A stretch of DNA of 64,000 nucleotides from Bifidobacterium asteroides. GTDB lineage: Bacteria; Actinomycetota; Actinomycetes; Actinomycetales; Bifidobacteriaceae. Below are positions 62,317-64,000 of this stretch, in pieces. The notes beneath the pieces are model-generated. The model saw only the letters and a program-made list of their open reading frames with translations. It did no database searches and had not been told where the DNA came from. Position 1 is the stretch's first letter. Each line of letters opens with the position of its first letter. Position numbers and translations under genes: made by a program. The stretch covers positions 1,612,001 to 1,676,000 of the forward strand of contig NZ_CP132384.1 in NCBI RefSeq assembly GCF_030758775.1, written 5' to 3'.

Positions 62317-64000
62317 TTAAAGCACGAGGGTTCCCCTAGAAGAATCCGGGCGTGTCGCACCGATGCCTGGGGAACCCTCGACTCGATTATGGCCCTGTAA
62401 GGCCCGCTGGGAGGCCTCCTGGACCACATCCTCATCCTGGCGGGCCACCCTCATCCGGTGGCCCTCCTCCTGGCTGACCCCGTAGTAGGCTGCCACGGCG
62501 ATGTCCTTCATATCCTCAATCAGCGGAATGCGGGGGTTGGCCGGCGTGCACTGGTCCTCATAGGCGCGCATGCCGATCTGATCCAGGGACTGCCAGTAGA
62601 GGTCCTCGTCCACTCCGGCTGCCTGGAAGGAGGCATCCATGCCCAGGCGCTCGTCCCTGTAGGATTCCACAGCACGGGCCAAGAGCTCCACGCCCTCCTC
62701 TGGCGCAGCGGATTCGATGCCCAGCACATGGGCCATCTGCCTGTAGCGCTCCGGGGCCACATACTCGCTGTACTTGGGCCAGCTGGTAGGCTCGTCCGGG
62801 ACCCGTCCGTTGTAGCGGATCACATAGGGCAGGAGGATGGAGTTGGCCCGCCCATGGGCCACATGGCAGAGGGCTCCGATGGTGTGCGCCATGCCGTGGC
62901 ACATGCCCAGGAAGGCCGAGCCGAAGGCCATGCCGGCCATGGTTGCCGCATTGTGCATCTTCTCCTGGGCGCGCACCTTGGCCTCGCCGCCGGCGGTGCC
63001 CACGGCAGGCTCCAGGTTGTCCCAGATCAGCTTGGCCGCATGCAGGGCCATGGCGTCGGTGTAGTCATTGGCGTAGACCGAGACGAAGGCCTCCATGCAG
63101 TGGGTCAGGGCATCGAAGCCCGAGTCGCAGGCCAGCTGCTTGGGCTGGGTGCGGGCCAGAACCGGATCCACGATGGCCACGCTGGGGGTCAGGGCGTAGT
63201 CGGTGATGGGGTACTTGTATCCGGTCTTATGGTCGGTGATGACCGCGAATGGGGTGACCTCCGAACCCGTGCCCGAAGAGGTGGGAATGCAGACCAGCCT
63301 GGCCTTGGTGCCCAGGGGCGGAATCTTGAAGGCCCGCTTGCGGATGTCGAAGAACTTCTCGCGAACATCGGCAAAGGAGATCTCCGGATGCTCATAGAGC
63401 AGCCACATGATCTTGGCCGCGTCCATGGGACTGCCGCCGCCCACGGCGATGATGGTGTCGGGACCGAACTCATCGCGCATCATGGCCGCACCGCGCTCCA
63501 CTGTCTCGACGCTGGGCTCCGGCTCCACATAGTCGATGATGCGGAAGGTGACCGGCTCGGGCCGGGCCCGCAGCTGATCGATGATCTTGTCGACGATTCC
63601 CAGCTGCTCCATGACCTTGTCGCATACGATGACGGCCCGGCGGATGCCGAACATGTCGCGCAGGTAGCGGACGGAGTTGGGCTCGAAGTAGGTCTTGGCC
63701 GGCACCTTGAACCACTGCATGTTGTTGTTCCTCCGCGCGATCCGCTTGATGTTGATCAGGTTGACCGCCTGGACGTTGCCCGAGACGGAATTGCCGCCGT
63801 AGGAGCCGCAGCCCAGGGTCAGGGAGGGGGCGATGGCATTGTAGATGTCACCGATGCCGCCCAGGGAGCTGGGCTGGTTCCAGACGATCCGGCAGGCGTG
63901 CATGCGCTGCCCGTACTCGCGCACCAGCCTCTCGTCATCGGTGTGGATGGCTGCCGTGTGCCCGGCGCCGTAGCGCAGCATCTGCTCGCAAAGGGTGAAG
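62317..64000 (-). CDS. adhE: Bifunctional aldehyde-alcohol dehydrogenase, 5' end off the window
   Basis: The C-terminal 561 residues of AdhE, which reduces acetyl-CoA to acetaldehyde and then ethanol, regenerating NAD+ in fermentation. The end of the aldehyde dehydrogenase domain (NQPSSLGGIGDIYNAIAPSLTLGCG) and the linker precede the iron-dependent alcohol dehydrogenase domain. That domain has GGGSPMDAAK for NAD binding and the iron ligands in DSGFDALTHCMEAF and GMCHGMAHTIGALCHVAHG. The start lies beyond the right edge. The last 20 or so residues (SPGIGATRPDSSRGTLVL) look unlike AdhE and are encoded by the terminator hairpin. Confidence 0.95.
   Translation of the reverse strand, partial: FTLCEQMLRYGAGHTAAIHTDDERLVREYGQRMHACRIVWNQPSSLGGIGDIYNAIAPSLTLGCGSYGGNSVSGNVQAVNLINIKRIARRNNNMQWFKVPAKTYFEPNSVRYLRDMFGIRRAVIVCDKVMEQLGIVDKIIDQLRARPEPVTFRIIDYVEPEPSVETVERGAAMMRDEFGPDTIIAVGGGSPMDAAKIMWLLYEHPEISFADVREKFFDIRKRAFKIPPLGTKARLVCIPTSSGTGSEVTPFAVITDHKTGYKYPITDYALTPSVAIVDPVLARTQPKQLACDSGFDALTHCMEAFVSVYANDYTDAMALHAAKLIWDNLEPAVGTAGGEAKVRAQEKMHNAATMAGMAFGSAFLGMCHGMAHTIGALCHVAHGRANSILLPYVIRYNGRVPDEPTSWPKYSEYVAPERYRQMAHVLGIESAAPEEGVELLARAVESYRDERLGMDASFQAAGVDEDLYWQSLDQIGMRAYEDQCTPANPRIPLIEDMKDIAVAAYYGVSQEEGHRMRVARQDEDVVQEASQRALQGHNRVEGSPGIGATRPDSSRGTLVL
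62325..62380 (-). terminator. Terminator hairpin overlapping the end of adhE
   Basis: Perfect 12-base arms CGAGGGTTCCCC (62325-62336) and GGGGAACCCTCG (62369-62380) with a 32-base loop. On the minus strand TGCTTTAATAAG follows. The adhE reading frame runs through the whole hairpin to a TAA just past it. Confidence 0.6.

Overview
The window looks like a chromosomal segment of a Bifidobacterium, or a very close actinobacterial relative. Supporting signs are the high G+C coding bias, an AdhE-type aldehyde-alcohol dehydrogenase, the 29-residue ribosomal protein bS22, an RpoA beginning [15 protein letters not shown] (as I remember bifidobacterial RpoA), several apparently leaderless starts, and a HAIR operator for HspR. 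Species was not determined. Apart from short AT-rich regulatory stretches nothing looks foreign; I see no insertion sequence, prophage, integrase or CRISPR array.

Layout. 1-4.1 kb: a HAD-like protein cut by the left edge, an S51 peptidase, a ClC chloride/proton exchanger, a YbaK/ProX-type deacylase and a small membrane protein. 4.2-7.4 kb: a serine-themed minus-strand group (tRNA-Ser(UGA), serS, and both subunits of iron-sulfur L-serine dehydratase). 7.6-12.4 kb: plus-strand lipid kinase, pgm, a long RNase HI and rpiA. 12.5-17.4 kb: bS22, a membrane protein, radA and a polar amino-acid ABC transporter. 17.4-24.4 kb: the minus-strand translation/RNA group ribF, truB, rbfA, infB, nusA. 24.4-32.7 kb: a lipoprotein, a structured non-coding stretch, then an alpha-xyloside utilisation operon (LacI regulator, binding protein, two permeases, YicI-type GH31). 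32.8-37.2 kb: tRNA-Ser(CGA), truA, rplQ, rpoA, rpsK, rpsM, rpmJ, infA.

37.4-50.1 kb is a block of other genes between infA and adk, which normally lie next to or near each other: hsp20 with its HAIR operator and a foldable leader, gdhA, a GH2 glycosidase translationally coupled to a DUF5107/TPR protein, and a heterodimeric ABC exporter. 50.1-62.1 kb returns to the canonical minus-strand ribosomal cluster (adk, secY, then the spc and S10 operons up to rpsJ). The window ends in adhE, cut by the right edge.

How it fits together: housekeeping translation genes form the backbone, and carbohydrate, amino-acid and stress modules are set between them. The sugar modules feed glucose/xylose-type products to pgm, rpiA and the fermentative AdhE. 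Serine is charged by serS or deaminated to pyruvate by SdaA, and GdhA assimilates ammonium. The most interesting leads are the GH2-DUF5107/TPR pair, the three-way-junction leader of hsp20, an unexplained structured transcript candidate near 25.5 kb, an AdhE C-terminus encoded inside its own terminator hairpin, and a HAD protein lacking both motif-I aspartates.
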